64,000 nt of DNA from Hymenobacter aranciens (GCF_030580865.1 NZ_JAUQSY010000003.1:310001-374000), one strand, 5' to 3'. Counted from the first letter of the stretch, positions 53,973-62,465 are shown. The notes: generated by a model not told the origin, from the sequence alone. A program made the numbers and translations.

Positions 53973-56036
53973 ATGACTTCTTCCTCGCGTTTGCGCCGTC
54001 TGGCGGCCACGGTGGTGGGTACGGGTTTCGCTGCCAGCACGCTGGTGGCGGGCGCCACGCCGCCGCCGCCGCCCCAGCAGGGCACCGGTATCACCGTGGC
54101 TAACATTGATGCTACGGTTAGCCCTTGCGACAATTTCTTCCAGTATGCCTCGGGCAACTGGCTTAAAAACAACCCGATTCCGGCGGCTGAAACGCGCTGG
54201 GGCGCTTTCAACGAGCTGGCTGACCGCAACAACGCCACCTTGCGCGCCATTCTGAACGAATCTGCCAAAAATGCCGCCAAGGCTCCCAAAGGCTCGAACG
54301 CGCAGAAAGTAGGCGACTACTATGCTGCGGCCATGGACACGGTAGCCATCGAAGCTGCCGGCACCAAGTACCTCAAGCCCTACCTCGACCGCATCGCCAG
54401 CATCAAAACCCTGGCCGAAATGCAGAAGTTTATGGCTGACCCCAAGGCCCATGCGGGCAATGCCTGGTTTGGCGCCGGCGTAGGGCAGGACGATAAAATC
54501 AGCACCCAGTACGCGGTGTTCGTGAACCAGGGCGGCCTCTCGCTGCCCGACCGCGACTACTACCTCAAAGACGACGCCCGCTCGAAGGGCATCCGCGCGG
54601 CCTACGAGACGTATCTGGTAAATACCTTCAAGCTGCTCGGCGACAGCGAAGCCACGGCGAAAGCCAACGCCGCTACGGTGCTGCGCATCGAAACGCGCCT
54701 TGCCAAGGCCAGCAAGGGCCGCGTGGAGCTGCGCGACCCCTACGCCAACTACAACAAGATGCCGGTGAGCAAAGTCGCCGCCGACTACCCCAACATCAAC
54801 TTCCCGCTGATGCTGAAGGACAGCGGCCTCGGCGCGGCGAAAGAGGTGATTATCGGCCAGCCCGCCTTCCTTACCGAGGTGAACACCATGTGGAAGGAGG
54901 AGCCCATTGCCGACCAGAAAACCTACATGCGCTGGCACCTCGTGAGCAGCTCGGTACCCGCCCTGCCCAAAGCATTCGGCGACGAGAGCTTCAAGTTTGC
55001 CCAGGTGCTGACCGGCGCCAAAAAGCAGCAGCCCCGCTGGAAGCGCATGCTGCAGTCGACCGACCGCGCCCTGGGCGAGGCCTTTGGCCAGCTCTACGTG
55101 GATAAGGCTTTCAGCCCCGCCGCCAAGCAGCGCGCTAAGGACATGATTGAAAACCTGCGCGTGGCCTACGCCGAGCGCATTCAGGCCACCGACTGGATGA
55201 GCGCCGCCACCAAGGCCCAGGCCATCAAGAAGCTGAATGCCTTCACGGTGAAAATCGGCTACCCCGACAAGTGGAAGGACTACTCCAAGCTCAACGTGAA
55301 CCGCGAGAGCTACCTCCAAAACATGATGGCCGCCAATGAGTGGGCCAACCAATACCAACTGGCGCACTTCGGCAAGTCGGTGGACCGCAACGAGTGGGGC
55401 ATGACCCCGCCCACCGTGAATGCTTACTACAACCCGAGCATGAACGAAATCGTGTTCCCGGCCGGCATTCTGCAGTCGCCCTTCTACGACCCCAAGGCCG
55501 ACGACGCGGTGAACTACGGCGGCATCGGCGCCGTGATTGGCCACGAAATGACCCACGGCTTCGACGACCAGGGCCGGCAGTACGACGCCGACGGCAACCT
55601 GAAAGACTGGTGGACCAAGGAGGACGCCGAGAAATTCAACACCAAAGCTGCCGTGGTGGGCAAGCAGTTCTCGAAGTTCTCGCCCCTCGACTCGGTGTAT
55701 GTGAACGGCGACCTGACGATGGGCGAAAACCTCGCCGACCTCGGTGGCCTCACCATCGCCCACCAGGCGTTTATGAAGACGCCGCAGTACAAGGCCGGCA
55801 AAACCATCGACGGTTTCACGCCCGACCAGCGCTTCTTCCTGGCCTACGCCCAAATCTGGCGCACCAATGCCCGCCCCGAGTTCCTGCGCCAGCAGGTGCA
55901 GGTCGACCCGCACTCGCCCGCCCAGTTCCGTACCAACGGCCCGCTCATGAACATGCCCGAATTCCACGCCGCCTTCGGCTGCAAAGACGGCAGCAAGATG
56001 GTGGCCCCCGCCGCCGACCGCGCCAAGGTGTGGTAA
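53973..56036 (+). CDS. M13 family zinc metallopeptidase (neprilysin/PepO-like)
   Basis: Exported or periplasmic endopeptidase acting on short peptides. It has 687 residues from the ATG at 53973, with a signal sequence (LAATVVGTGFAASTLVAG). Zinc-binding HEMTH has His524, catalytic Glu525 and His528; the third ligand is Glu585 in GENLADLGG. Upstream NAYYNPSMNEIVFPAGILQSPF and the C-terminal FGCKDGSKM and final KVW are typical of M13. The N-terminal ~400 residues form the helical lid. It is divergent from xseA. Confidence 0.93.
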   Translation: MTSSSRLRRLAATVVGTGFAASTLVAGATPPPPPQQGTGITVANIDATVSPCDNFFQYASGNWLKNNPIPAAETRWGAFNELADRNNATLRAILNESAKNAAKAPKGSNAQKVGDYYAAAMDTVAIEAAGTKYLKPYLDRIASIKTLAEMQKFMADPKAHAGNAWFGAGVGQDDKISTQYAVFVNQGGLSLPDRDYYLKDDARSKGIRAAYETYLVNTFKLLGDSEATAKANAATVLRIETRLAKASKGRVELRDPYANYNKMPVSKVAADYPNINFPLMLKDSGLGAAKEVIIGQPAFLTEVNTMWKEEPIADQKTYMRWHLVSSSVPALPKAFGDESFKFAQVLTGAKKQQPRWKRMLQSTDRALGEAFGQLYVDKAFSPAAKQRAKDMIENLRVAYAERIQATDWMSAATKAQAIKKLNAFTVKIGYPDKWKDYSKLNVNRESYLQNMMAANEWANQYQLAHFGKSVDRNEWGMTPPTVNAYYNPSMNEIVFPAGILQSPFYDPKADDAVNYGGIGAVIGHEMTHGFDDQGRQYDADGNLKDWWTKEDAEKFNTKAAVVGKQFSKFSPLDSVYVNGDLTMGENLADLGGLTIAHQAFMKTPQYKAGKTIDGFTPDQRFFLAYAQIWRTNARPEFLRQQVQVDPHSPAQFRTNGPLMNMPEFHAAFGCKDGSKMVAPAADRAKVW

Positions 56037-56054
56037 GCTGCGCTATTGCTTTAT

Positions 56055-56090
56055 AAAAAAGGCCTTCCCGGTAGCGGGAAGGCCTTTTTT
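56055..56090 (+). terminator. Rho-independent terminator
   Basis: Stem GGCCTTCCCG with its mirror (56061-56070 and 56075-56084), a GTAG loop, an A-run before it and TTTTTT after. Confidence 0.95.
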
Positions 56091-56104
56091 ATGCGCGCCG
56101 TTCA

Positions 56105-56215
56105 ACCTCACCCCCGGCCCCTCTCCAAAAGAGAGGGGAGCCTGACGATTCCAGAACAAGTATGACCGCGCATGACCGGCTCCCCTCTCTTTTGGAGAGG
56201 GGCCGGGGGTGAGGT
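56105..56215. repeat. perfect 37-bp inverted repeat element
   Basis: Arms 56105-56141 and 56179-56215 are perfect reverse complements around a 37-nt centre. Each arm holds an internal hairpin around CCCCTCTCC-AAAA-GAGAGGGG. It is built like the MITE elements at 26794 and 39451 but differs in sequence. It lies between the convergent M13 and TIGR02757 genes. Confidence 0.92.
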
Positions 56216-56234
56216 CGGCGCGGGTGAGATGCGC

Positions 56235-56990
56235 CTACTTATCCACCCCCGCCCCAAACAGCGCGAAGTCATATTTCACCGGGTCGGTCGGGTCGAGCAG
56301 GCGCAGGTTGGCCGTGAGTTCCTCGGCGGCTTCCCAGTCCACGAGCTGGCGCGAGAGCAAACCCAGCGGCCGGGCCTGCCGCTCCACGTGCACATCGATG
56401 GGCATGATGAGCTCGGCCGGGGAGAGGCGGCGCCAGAGGCCGAAGTCTACGCCGCGGTCGTCGTGGCGCACCAGCCAGCGCAGGTACATATTGATGCGTT
56501 TGCAGGCCGATTTGCGGGCCGGCGTGGCCACGTGCTTGCGGGTGCGCGGCGGCGCATCGGGCAGGCTGAAAAAGCGCTGGTGAAAGTTCATCAGCCGCTC
56601 GCGCTGCGAGTGCCCCACCAGAAACGCCGTTTCCAGCGTGTCGTGCTGCTGGTACCAGGTGCGCAGAAACTCCACGAAATACAGCAAGTCGGTATCGCAG
56701 AACGTGCGGTGACAGAAGCCCAGCAGCTTCTTGAGGTCCTCGTCCTGGTGCTGCGTCACGAACTGGTGCGGGGCATCGTCCATGCGGTGCAGCAGCTCGT
56801 TGCACTTCTTAATAATGGTGGGCCGCTGCCCCCAGGCCAGCAGCGCCGCAAACAGGGCGCTGATTTCCACGTCCTGCTTCAGCGTGAAGCGGTGCGGAAT
56901 CTGAATGGGGTCGTTTTTGATGAATTCGGGCCGGTTGTAGCGGTCGTACTGCGCGTCGAGCTGGCGGCGCAGGGTAGCGAGGTCTTTCAT
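56235..56990 (-). CDS. TIGR02757 family protein (DUF2400)
   Basis: A 251-residue cytosolic protein of a conserved Bacteroidota/Thermotogae family with no proven function, starting at the ATG at 56990. Typical features are the N-terminal NRPEFIKNDPIQIPHRF, ISALFAALLAWGQRPTIIKKCNEL, and the central RINMYLRWLVRHDDRGVDFGLWRRLSPAELIMPIDVHV region, a helix-hairpin-helix DNA-glycosylase-like core. A role in DNA metabolism is suggested by that fold only. A 21-bp repeat array lies upstream. Confidence 0.88.
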   Translation of the reverse strand: MKDLATLRRQLDAQYDRYNRPEFIKNDPIQIPHRFTLKQDVEISALFAALLAWGQRPTIIKKCNELLHRMDDAPHQFVTQHQDEDLKKLLGFCHRTFCDTDLLYFVEFLRTWYQQHDTLETAFLVGHSQRERLMNFHQRFFSLPDAPPRTRKHVATPARKSACKRINMYLRWLVRHDDRGVDFGLWRRLSPAELIMPIDVHVERQARPLGLLSRQLVDWEAAEELTANLRLLDPTDPVKYDFALFGAGVDK

Positions 56991-57116
56991 ATAAAGCAGT
57001 AATGCGTCGTAGCGCAGGCTACAAAGGTCGCGCTGCGACGCGGGACATGCCACGCCGCAAAACGCCCGCCCGGCACAAGGCCAGGCGGGCGCGGGAGGGC
57101 AATGAAGCAGGAGCAA

Positions 57117-57284
57117 AGTGGTGTCGGACCACTCGGGAGTGGTCCGGCACCACTCCCGAGTGGTCCGACACCACTACAGGGTGGTCCGACACCACTCCAG
57201 GGTGGTCCGGCACCACTCCCGAGTGGTCCGGAACCACCCTAGGGTGGTTTGCTACCACTCCCGGGTGGTGCCGGACCACTTGGG
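57117..57284. repeat. 21-bp tandem repeat array with palindromic units
   Basis: Eight 21-bp units (57117-57284), consensus about AGTGGTCCGGCACCACTCCCG. Each unit can form a small hairpin (AGTGGT with ACCACT, 5-nt loop), and neighbouring units pair across the junction too. The period allows open frames on both strands. It lies between the upstream hypothetical gene stop and the TIGR02757 start. Confidence 0.9.
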
Positions 57285-57288
57285 GGCG

Positions 57289-57768
57289 CTAGGCGCCGGC
57301 TTTGGCGGCCTTGTCTTTCGCGGTGCGCTGGGCGTAGCGCTTCTTCATTATCTGACGCGGGCCCTGCACGGCGGCGGTTTCACCATTGTCTTTGTTCATG
57401 TCCTCGTACACATCGTCGGCCTGCACCATCATGTCGGCCCCGGCTACCTGGGTCGTTTGGTTTACCTTCTGCCACAGAATTGCCAGGCGGGCGCGCACCT
57501 GGCTCAGCTGGCCGTACAGGGTCACGTCTTTCTCAAACTCTTCCAGGTCGAAGCCCCGGCGGGTGAAGTTGATATCGGCCCGCACGGCATCGAGGGCGGC
57601 CTGGGCAAAGGGCAGCCCATCGAAGCCCAGGTTGCGCAGGCCCCGGCTTTCGTCGGGCGCGAGGGTGAGCAGCCAGGGCATCTTGCTTTCGATGACACTG
57701 ATGGCGTCGAGCACGGCTTTCAGGTCAGCATCCTTGAATTCTTCGGAAATGCGGTTACCGTTTTTCAT
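57289..57768 (-). CDS. conserved hypothetical protein
   Basis: A 159-residue soluble protein, probably helical. It resembles a hypothetical family seen in Bacteroidota: DLKAVLDAISVIESKMPWLLTLAPDE, then LPFAQAALDAVRADI, then LYGQLSQVRARLAILWQKVNQTTQVAGADMMVQADDVYEDM. The C-terminus is Lys/Ala-rich (KKRYAQRTAKDKAAKAGA). No catalytic motif or membrane segment. Function is unknown. The stop lies only 4 bp from the 21-bp array. Confidence 0.7.
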   Translation of the reverse strand: MKNGNRISEEFKDADLKAVLDAISVIESKMPWLLTLAPDESRGLRNLGFDGLPFAQAALDAVRADINFTRRGFDLEEFEKDVTLYGQLSQVRARLAILWQKVNQTTQVAGADMMVQADDVYEDMNKDNGETAAVQGPRQIMKKRYAQRTAKDKAAKAGA

Positions 57769-57880
57769 GTGTACTAAAGTGGGAATTGGGAGTGGAAAAA
57801 AAGAAAAAAATCGGGGGCTTTGGCTGGTAGGCCCCGCGCCCCGGGTAGGCGGGTAAAGGGTTTGAATCTATTTGTTTAGT

Positions 57881-58180
57881 CTAGTAATTGCGCAGGCTGA
57901 TGATGGTGCCGCGGGGCACGCCCCCGGCCGGGGCGGTGTAGGTACAGATGCCCTCGGTGAGGCGGAAGCCGCCGCCGGGTTGCCAGCCGTTGTCGGTGAA
58001 CTTGAGCTGCGTGCCCGCTTCCAGATTGACGAGCGGGGTGAAGGCAAAATCATCGGGGTCGGTGGCGTTGTAGCCCAGCAGGGCCACGTCGCCGGGGTGC
58101 AGGGTGGTCTGGGCCTGTGCCGTGGGCGGGCGCAAGCCGCAGGCCAGCAGCCAGAGGAGAAGGAAGGAAAGGTGTTTCAT
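57881..58180 (-). CDS. truncated secreted protein, module copy B
   Basis: A 99-residue exported protein with a signal peptide (MKHLSFLLLWLLACGLRPPTAQAQ), followed by LHPGDVALLGYNATDPDDFAF and LEAGTQLKFTDNGWQPGGGFRLTEG. This resembles only the N-terminus of large lamin-tail-like or choice-of-anchor Bacteroidota proteins that normally continue for hundreds of residues; here the frame stops at SLRNY. It is paralogous to the gene at 58777-59055. It may be a remnant or a small secreted domain. Confidence 0.6.
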   Translation of the reverse strand: MKHLSFLLLWLLACGLRPPTAQAQTTLHPGDVALLGYNATDPDDFAFTPLVNLEAGTQLKFTDNGWQPGGGFRLTEGICTYTAPAGGVPRGTIISLRNY

Positions 58181-58207
58181 GCGTGAAAAAAATGAAGGGT
58201 GAACGGG

Positions 58208-58751
58208 TTAGAGTTTTTTATCGAAGCGGCCGTCGGTGACGCGAATGGTATCGCAGCCGGGCTTGGCGATGGTGAAGTCGAAGGTGCCAGAGATAATACC
58301 GGCTTGCTCGTCTAATCGGGTCAGGGTTAATTGGCCGGTTAGATAGCTAGCGTAGTAAGATAGAATGCTGTTGCACTGGTCGCTCTTTGTTTCATCGTAA
58401 TAGCTAACTGACCCTTCAGCATTAGAGGCCGGCAAAGTGAAACGGAATGTGCGGTTTTGAAAAATGGGCCCAGCAAATAATTTAACTGTCTGGTTGACGC
58501 CATTGGCAGGATAGCGGGACGCACTAATATTGAGAATGCCGCCTTGGGTTCGGCTAGGCTCATAAAGGACGACAAAGCCATCATAAGCCGTAGGCGATGC
58601 TACCCACACCTGGCCATTGACGCGGCAGCCGAAGGTGTTCTTGCCTTCCTGGGTGGCGGGCGGGAGTTGGGCGTTGGAGCTGGGGCCATCTTTGCAGCTG
58701 CTACACTGCGTGAGCGTGAGCAGGGCCAGGTAGGGGGAGTTTCGAGGTCAT
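58208..58751 (-). pseudogene. DUF6252-like lipoprotein, module copy B, frameshifted in the signal
   Basis: A 134-residue open frame ends at 58208 with the same IRVTDGRFDKKL tail as copy A (59082-59612). Reading upstream, the frame gives TFGCRVNGQVW, then a lipobox-like TLTQC, and then meets a TGA with no start. An ATG at 58751 (MTSKLP) lies in a different frame. Removing one G from the five-G run at 58733-58737 joins them into a lipoprotein signal. This is a frameshift, a sequencing error or a phase-variable tract. Confidence 0.65.
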
Positions 58752-58776
58752 GCGGAGAAGGAAAATAGTGGAAAAA

Positions 58777-59055
58777 TCAATGCGTTTGCTTACTATAATT
58801 CAGGTGTGCGGTGTAGGTGCAGATGCCCTCGGTGAGGCGGAAGCCGCCGGTAGGTTGCCAGCCGTTGTCAGTGAATTTGAGCTGGGTGCCAGCTTCTAAA
58901 TTAACTAAAGGGGTAAAAGCAAAGTCGTCGGGGTCCTGGGCATTGTAGCCCAGCAGCAGCACGTCGCCGGCTTGCAGGTAGGTTTGGGCTGATGCCGTGG
59001 GCGGCCGCAGCCCGCAGGCCAGCAACAGCAGAAGAAGGAGGGAAAGGTGTTTCAT
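58777..59055 (-). CDS. truncated secreted protein, module copy A
   Basis: A 92-residue paralogue of the gene at 57881-58180, identical in layout (MKHLSLLLLLLLACGLRPPTASAQ signal, then VLLLGYNAQDPDDFAF, LKFTDNGWQPTGGFRLTEG). After CTYTA it diverges to HLNYSKQTH and stops. Compared with copy B, ~35 bp are missing before the shared final motif, so copy A carries an internal deletion. Probably a decaying duplicate. Confidence 0.55.
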   Translation of the reverse strand: MKHLSLLLLLLLACGLRPPTASAQTYLQAGDVLLLGYNAQDPDDFAFTPLVNLEAGTQLKFTDNGWQPTGGFRLTEGICTYTAHLNYSKQTH

Positions 59056-59081
59056 GCGTGAAAAAATGAAGGGTGAGTGGG

Positions 59082-59612
59082 TTAGAGTTTCTTATCGAAG
59101 CGCCCGTTGGTGACGCGAATGCTGTCGCAGCCGGGCTTGTATAGCGTGAACCAGAACGTGCCCGACACGATGCCGGCTTGCATATCCAAGCGCGTGATGG
59201 TTAGTTGACCTTTCCTGAAATAAGGGTCGTTACCAGGAAACTGACATGTCCCTGTTCTATCCAGAAATATTCCTTCGTGATGGTCAGGAATAGCGAGAGA
59301 GTAAGTGCCAGTACTGGGAATGCTATCCGCATAGAATCCTACCATTTGGTAATCATCAGCGCCCTTGCCAATATAGCGGTAGGTGCCAACGTTAAGCGTC
59401 CCTTTTCTATAGGTTCGGTCGTATGAGACGGTGTAATTTAGGGTGCCATTGTACCCTTTCGGTGTCCAAAGCTGGCCATTGACGAGACAGCCGATGGTGT
59501 TGGCGCCGGTGCGGGTTTCGAGGGGCAGTTGGGCTTGGGGGTCGTCGTCTTTGGCGCAGGCGCTGAGCAGCAGGGCGGCCAGCAGGCTGGTGGGGAGCAG
59601 GGAGGGTTTCAT
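59082..59612 (-). CDS. DUF6252-like lipoprotein, module copy A
   Basis: A 176-residue lipoprotein starting at the ATG at 59612. The signal ends in lipobox LSAC (Cys19), followed by an acidic KDDDPQ, so outer-membrane retention is likely. The mature part (ANTIGCLVNGQLWTPKG, LTITRLDMQAGIVSGTFWFTLY, SIRVTNGRFDKKL) is a beta-rich domain like DUF6252 proteins of Bacteroidota. It is followed by a truncated secreted protein gene, and the pair is duplicated downstream as copy B. Function is unknown. Confidence 0.72.
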   Translation of the reverse strand: MKPSLLPTSLLAALLLSACAKDDDPQAQLPLETRTGANTIGCLVNGQLWTPKGYNGTLNYTVSYDRTYRKGTLNVGTYRYIGKGADDYQMVGFYADSIPSTGTYSLAIPDHHEGIFLDRTGTCQFPGNDPYFRKGQLTITRLDMQAGIVSGTFWFTLYKPGCDSIRVTNGRFDKKL

Positions 59613-60136
59613 AGGCTGGGGGGAAGGGTAGTTTCTTTCCGTTGGAAGTAGGTAGGGCAAACGTAGATGGGGCAAGTGGCGCTTGTCAACTCAAAATGCG
59701 CTCGGATTAGACTTTATAAATGGCTACATTGGGCACGACCAGTGAGCAAAAAGGGCGTTTGCGGGCTTTCCAGGTCAGTAACAGCCACCGAAAAAATGAT
59801 ATTACAGCGTCCGTAAAAGCAGGGAAAAACGGGGAAATCGAACCCAGCCAGCGGCCAGAGTTTCACCATCGCCACAAACGGGCGACGGACCGGGGAGCGC
59901 ACACGACAGCCACGGCCAGGGCCCGGCAAAGGGCGCTTAGCGCGTGTATCTCACGAACCAGCCGGGGCGGCAATACCGCCAGGCTGGTTAGGTTCCCGGC
60001 CGCCGGGGGGCGGTAGGGAAGGGACAAGGGAGAGGAACTGTCCGGGTGGGGCCCCGGGGAAAGAGTGCTAGCGCCCGATAAATAACATAGTGGGAGCGGC
60101 TAGCGGCGGTAAGTATACAACAGATTAGGTAAATAG
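59613..60136. other. non-coding region, nothing recognised
   Basis: About 520 bp without a convincing gene. A 98-residue plus-strand frame (59720-60016) has no start context or recognisable motif. An AT-richer part lies near 59690-59860. No RNA gene or repeat recognised. Confidence 0.5.
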
Positions 60137-60197
60137 CGCAGCCGCCGGGCAGCGGTGCCACCCGGGACAGGGGTAGCACCGCCGCCCGGCGGCTGCG
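60137..60197 (-). terminator. long stem-loop after the LysM gene
   Basis: Arms 60137-60163 and 60171-60197 pair over about 27 bp with two mismatches and a 7-nt loop. It lies downstream of the LysM gene. No T run follows, so it could stabilise the message rather than terminate. Confidence 0.6.
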
Positions 60198-60221
60198 GTG
60201 GGGTACGCTATAGGGGCAGCA

Positions 60222-61172
60222 CTACGGCACGTAGCTCGTCTCCACCCGAAACTTGCTATCGGCCGTGCCCAGCTTCTGCATCGCGCGCGGCGACAGCCGC
60301 ACCAGGATGCTGTTGTTCTCGCCCGTATCCGGCAGTTTGCCGATGACGCGCACGTACACCGACTGACCGTTGCCGGCGTTTTTCACCTGCATGATGGTGC
60401 CCACGGGGGCGGTTTTGTGCAGGGCCAGGTACTTGTCGGTTACGCTTTTGTCGATGGGGGCGCCCATGCCATTTTCCGTCACGCGGGTCACGACCTCGCT
60501 GGCCCGGGTGGGGCTGCGGTCTTCCTCTTTCTCGGCTTCTTTTTCCGCGGCTTTCTCGGCGGGCGTGGCCGGGGTCACGGTGGCAATCTGGGCCGGTTTG
60601 GCGGGGTCGGGGGCCGGGGCTTTGGGCTCGGGGGTGGCTTTCGGCTGGTAGGTGACGGCGGGCGTCGGGGTGTTGTCGCCCGCGTCGTCGCCGCTCACCA
60701 CGAGCTTCTGCCCCAGGCGCACCCCCGCGTCGGTCGAGAGGCTGTTGAGCTTGGCCAACTCGGCCGGCGACATATTGTAGCGGCGGGCAATGGAAAACAA
60801 GGTTTCACCCTTCACCACGGTATGCGTACCGCTGGCGGTCGGCGCAGTAGTTTTAGCAGCGGTAGTCGGCGTTTTCGCGGCCGGGGCGGCGGGCGCTTTG
60901 CCCGCCGCCGGGCGCGGCACGGCTACTACCTGCCCCACAGCCAACCCATTTTTCAGCTGCGGGTTGGCGGCCGTGAGCTGGTCTACGGTCACCTTGTAGC
61001 GGCGGGCCAGGCCAAACAGCGTTTCGCCGGCCGCCACGCGGTGCTTCAGAAAGCGTTGGGAGCCGCGCATTTCCTGGCCAACGGAATCGGGCGGGGCCAC
61101 GGCGGACCGGGCAGACATGGGCGCCGGACCCGACAGGGCCAGCAAGGTCAACAACGAAGCAAATACAGTCAT
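60222..61172 (-). CDS. LysM protein with RlpA-like double-psi barrel
   Basis: An exported, peptidoglycan-associated protein of 316 residues from the ATG at 61172, with a signal peptide (ASLLTLLALSGPAPMSA). Two LysM domains lie at about residues 43-86 (KHRVAAGETLFGLARRYKV) and 115-160 (THTVVKGETLFSIARRYNM), each binding N-acetylglucosamine polymers. A Pro/Ala/Glu-rich linker leads to a C-terminal domain (KYLALHKTAPVGTIMQVKN, YVRVIGKLPD, ILVRLSPRAMQKL) like the RlpA DPBB fold. A cell-wall remodelling role is likely. The open frame continues upstream but is antisense to other sequence. Confidence 0.85.
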   Translation of the reverse strand: MTVFASLLTLLALSGPAPMSARSAVAPPDSVGQEMRGSQRFLKHRVAAGETLFGLARRYKVTVDQLTAANPQLKNGLAVGQVVAVPRPAAGKAPAAPAAKTPTTAAKTTAPTASGTHTVVKGETLFSIARRYNMSPAELAKLNSLSTDAGVRLGQKLVVSGDDAGDNTPTPAVTYQPKATPEPKAPAPDPAKPAQIATVTPATPAEKAAEKEAEKEEDRSPTRASEVVTRVTENGMGAPIDKSVTDKYLALHKTAPVGTIMQVKNAGNGQSVYVRVIGKLPDTGENNSILVRLSPRAMQKLGTADSKFRVETSYVP

Positions 61173-61355
61173 ACGAGTCAGCAAAGCAAAAGCGGGCCCA
61201 ATTTGGAGCCAGCCCGGGGCGGCCCAACAGGCCAGACGGGGCAAAATAACGAAGAATGCCGTCGTCAATTATCCAGCGGCCCAATTTCCCGCCGCCAAAC
61301 GGCCCGAAATCCCGTTCTTTGGCCCACTATTTCCCGCAGTTTTTCCTCGCTTCGC

Positions 61356-62114
61356 ATGATTCTTGGCCTCATTCCCGCCCGCTACGCCTCCACCCGCCTG
61401 CCCGGCAAACCCCTGGTTGACCTCGGCGGCCAAAGCATGATTGAGCGCGTGGTGCGCCAGGCGCAGCAGGCCAATCTGAGCCGCGTAGTCGTGGCTACCG
61501 ACGACGAGCGCATCCTGCGCCACGTCCACGGGTTTGGCGGCGAGGCCGTGCTCACCCGCCCCGACCACCCCAGCGGCACCGACCGCCTCTGGGAGGCCTT
61601 TCAGCAGCTCGGCACCCCCGCCGAAGTGCATTGCATCGTCAACATCCAGGGCGACGAGCCCTTCATCCACCCCGCCCAAATCAACGCCCTGGCCGATTTA
61701 TTCCAGGACCCGGCCACCGCGCCCGCCATCGCCACGCTGGTGAAGCCGGTCGTGTCGGAAGAAGAGTTATTCAGCCCGCACCTGCCCAAAGTAGTGCTCA
61801 ACCAGCGCCAGCAGGCCCTATACTTCAGCCGCCACCCGCTGCCCTACCAGCGTCAGCACGCCCCGGCCGACTGGCTGCAACACCACCGCTACCTGCGCCA
61901 CCTGGGCCTCTACGCCTACCAGCCCGCCGTGCTGGCGCAGCTCACCCAGCTGCCCGTGTCGCCGCTCGAAGCGGCCGAAAGCCTGGAGCAGTTGCGCTGG
62001 CTGGAGGCGGGCTTCACCATCCAGTGCGCCGAAACGGAGCTGGATGCCTTTGGCATCGATACGCCGGAGGATGTGGAGAAGGCGCTGCTGCGGCTGGGAA
62101 TTAAGCCGATGTAG
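61356..62114 (+). CDS. kdsB: 3-deoxy-manno-octulosonate cytidylyltransferase
   Basis: Activates Kdo with CTP to CMP-Kdo for lipopolysaccharide inner-core synthesis, cytosolic. It has 252 residues from the ATG at 61356. The N-terminal MILGLIPARYASTRLPGKPL nucleotide-binding loop, VVVATDDERI and VNIQGDEPFI (metal/CTP-binding) and GIDTPEDVEK at the C-terminus are the family signatures. The presence of kdsB fits a Gram-negative outer membrane. It is divergent from the LysM gene and convergent with the SUI1 gene, with stop codons 3 bp apart. Confidence 0.95.
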   Translation: MILGLIPARYASTRLPGKPLVDLGGQSMIERVVRQAQQANLSRVVVATDDERILRHVHGFGGEAVLTRPDHPSGTDRLWEAFQQLGTPAEVHCIVNIQGDEPFIHPAQINALADLFQDPATAPAIATLVKPVVSEEELFSPHLPKVVLNQRQQALYFSRHPLPYQRQHAPADWLQHHRYLRHLGLYAYQPAVLAQLTQLPVSPLEAAESLEQLRWLEAGFTIQCAETELDAFGIDTPEDVEKALLRLGIKPM

Positions 62115-62117
62115 GCA

Positions 62118-62453
62118 TTACCCCCCGATTTTCTTCGCCTTGTAGCCTTCCTTCACCAGCACTTCCAGCACTTTCTCGCGGAAGTCGCCCTGCACCACAA
62201 TTTCACCATCCTTGGCGCTGCCCCCCACGCCGCACTTGGTTTTGAGGAGCTTACCCAGCGTTTGCAAGTCCGCCTCAGTGCCCACAAAGCCGGTCACCAG
62301 CGTCACCTGCTTGCCGCCGCGCTGCTTTTTGTCGAGCTGCACGCGTAGCTGCTGCTGTTGCGGCGGCAGCGTGGTAGCTTCGGCCGCCGCGTCGCTTTGG
62401 TACTCAAAATCGGGGTTGGTGGAATACACCACACCGGTGAAGTTCTTTTTCAT
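62118..62453 (-). CDS. translation initiation factor SUI1/eIF1-like (YciH)
   Basis: A 111-residue protein with the SUI1 domain: [24 protein letters not shown], then [21 protein letters not shown], then [15 protein letters not shown]. In bacteria this eIF1-like factor (YciH in E. coli) checks initiation-codon fidelity or acts in stress translation. It is not essential where tested. It is followed closely by kdsB on the opposite strand. Confidence 0.93.
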   Translation of the reverse strand: MKKNFTGVVYSTNPDFEYQSDAAAEATTLPPQQQQLRVQLDKKQRGGKQVTLVTGFVGTEADLQTLGKLLKTKCGVGGSAKDGEIVVQGDFREKVLEVLVKEGYKAKKIGG

Positions 62454-62465
62454 AGCTCAAGGTAT

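Noticed and set aside
53974-55967. Long minus-strand frame continuing past xseA into the M13 gene
   Set aside because: Antisense to the M13 gene, whose catalytic motifs are clear; typical GC-rich shadow frame. xseA starts at 53813.
57117-57284. Possible CRISPR array or attachment site cluster
   Set aside because: Tandem units without spacers, no cas or integrase genes.
57118-57777. 219-residue plus-strand frame through the 21-bp array
   Set aside because: It is antisense to the hypothetical gene at 57289-57768 and owes its length to the repeat period and high GC.
59720-60016. 98-residue plus-strand frame
   Set aside because: No family resemblance, no promoter or start context, unusual composition; called non-coding.
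60198-61355. Plus-strand N-terminal extension of kdsB
   Set aside because: Antisense to the LysM gene; KdsB starts with MILGLIPARY at 61356.
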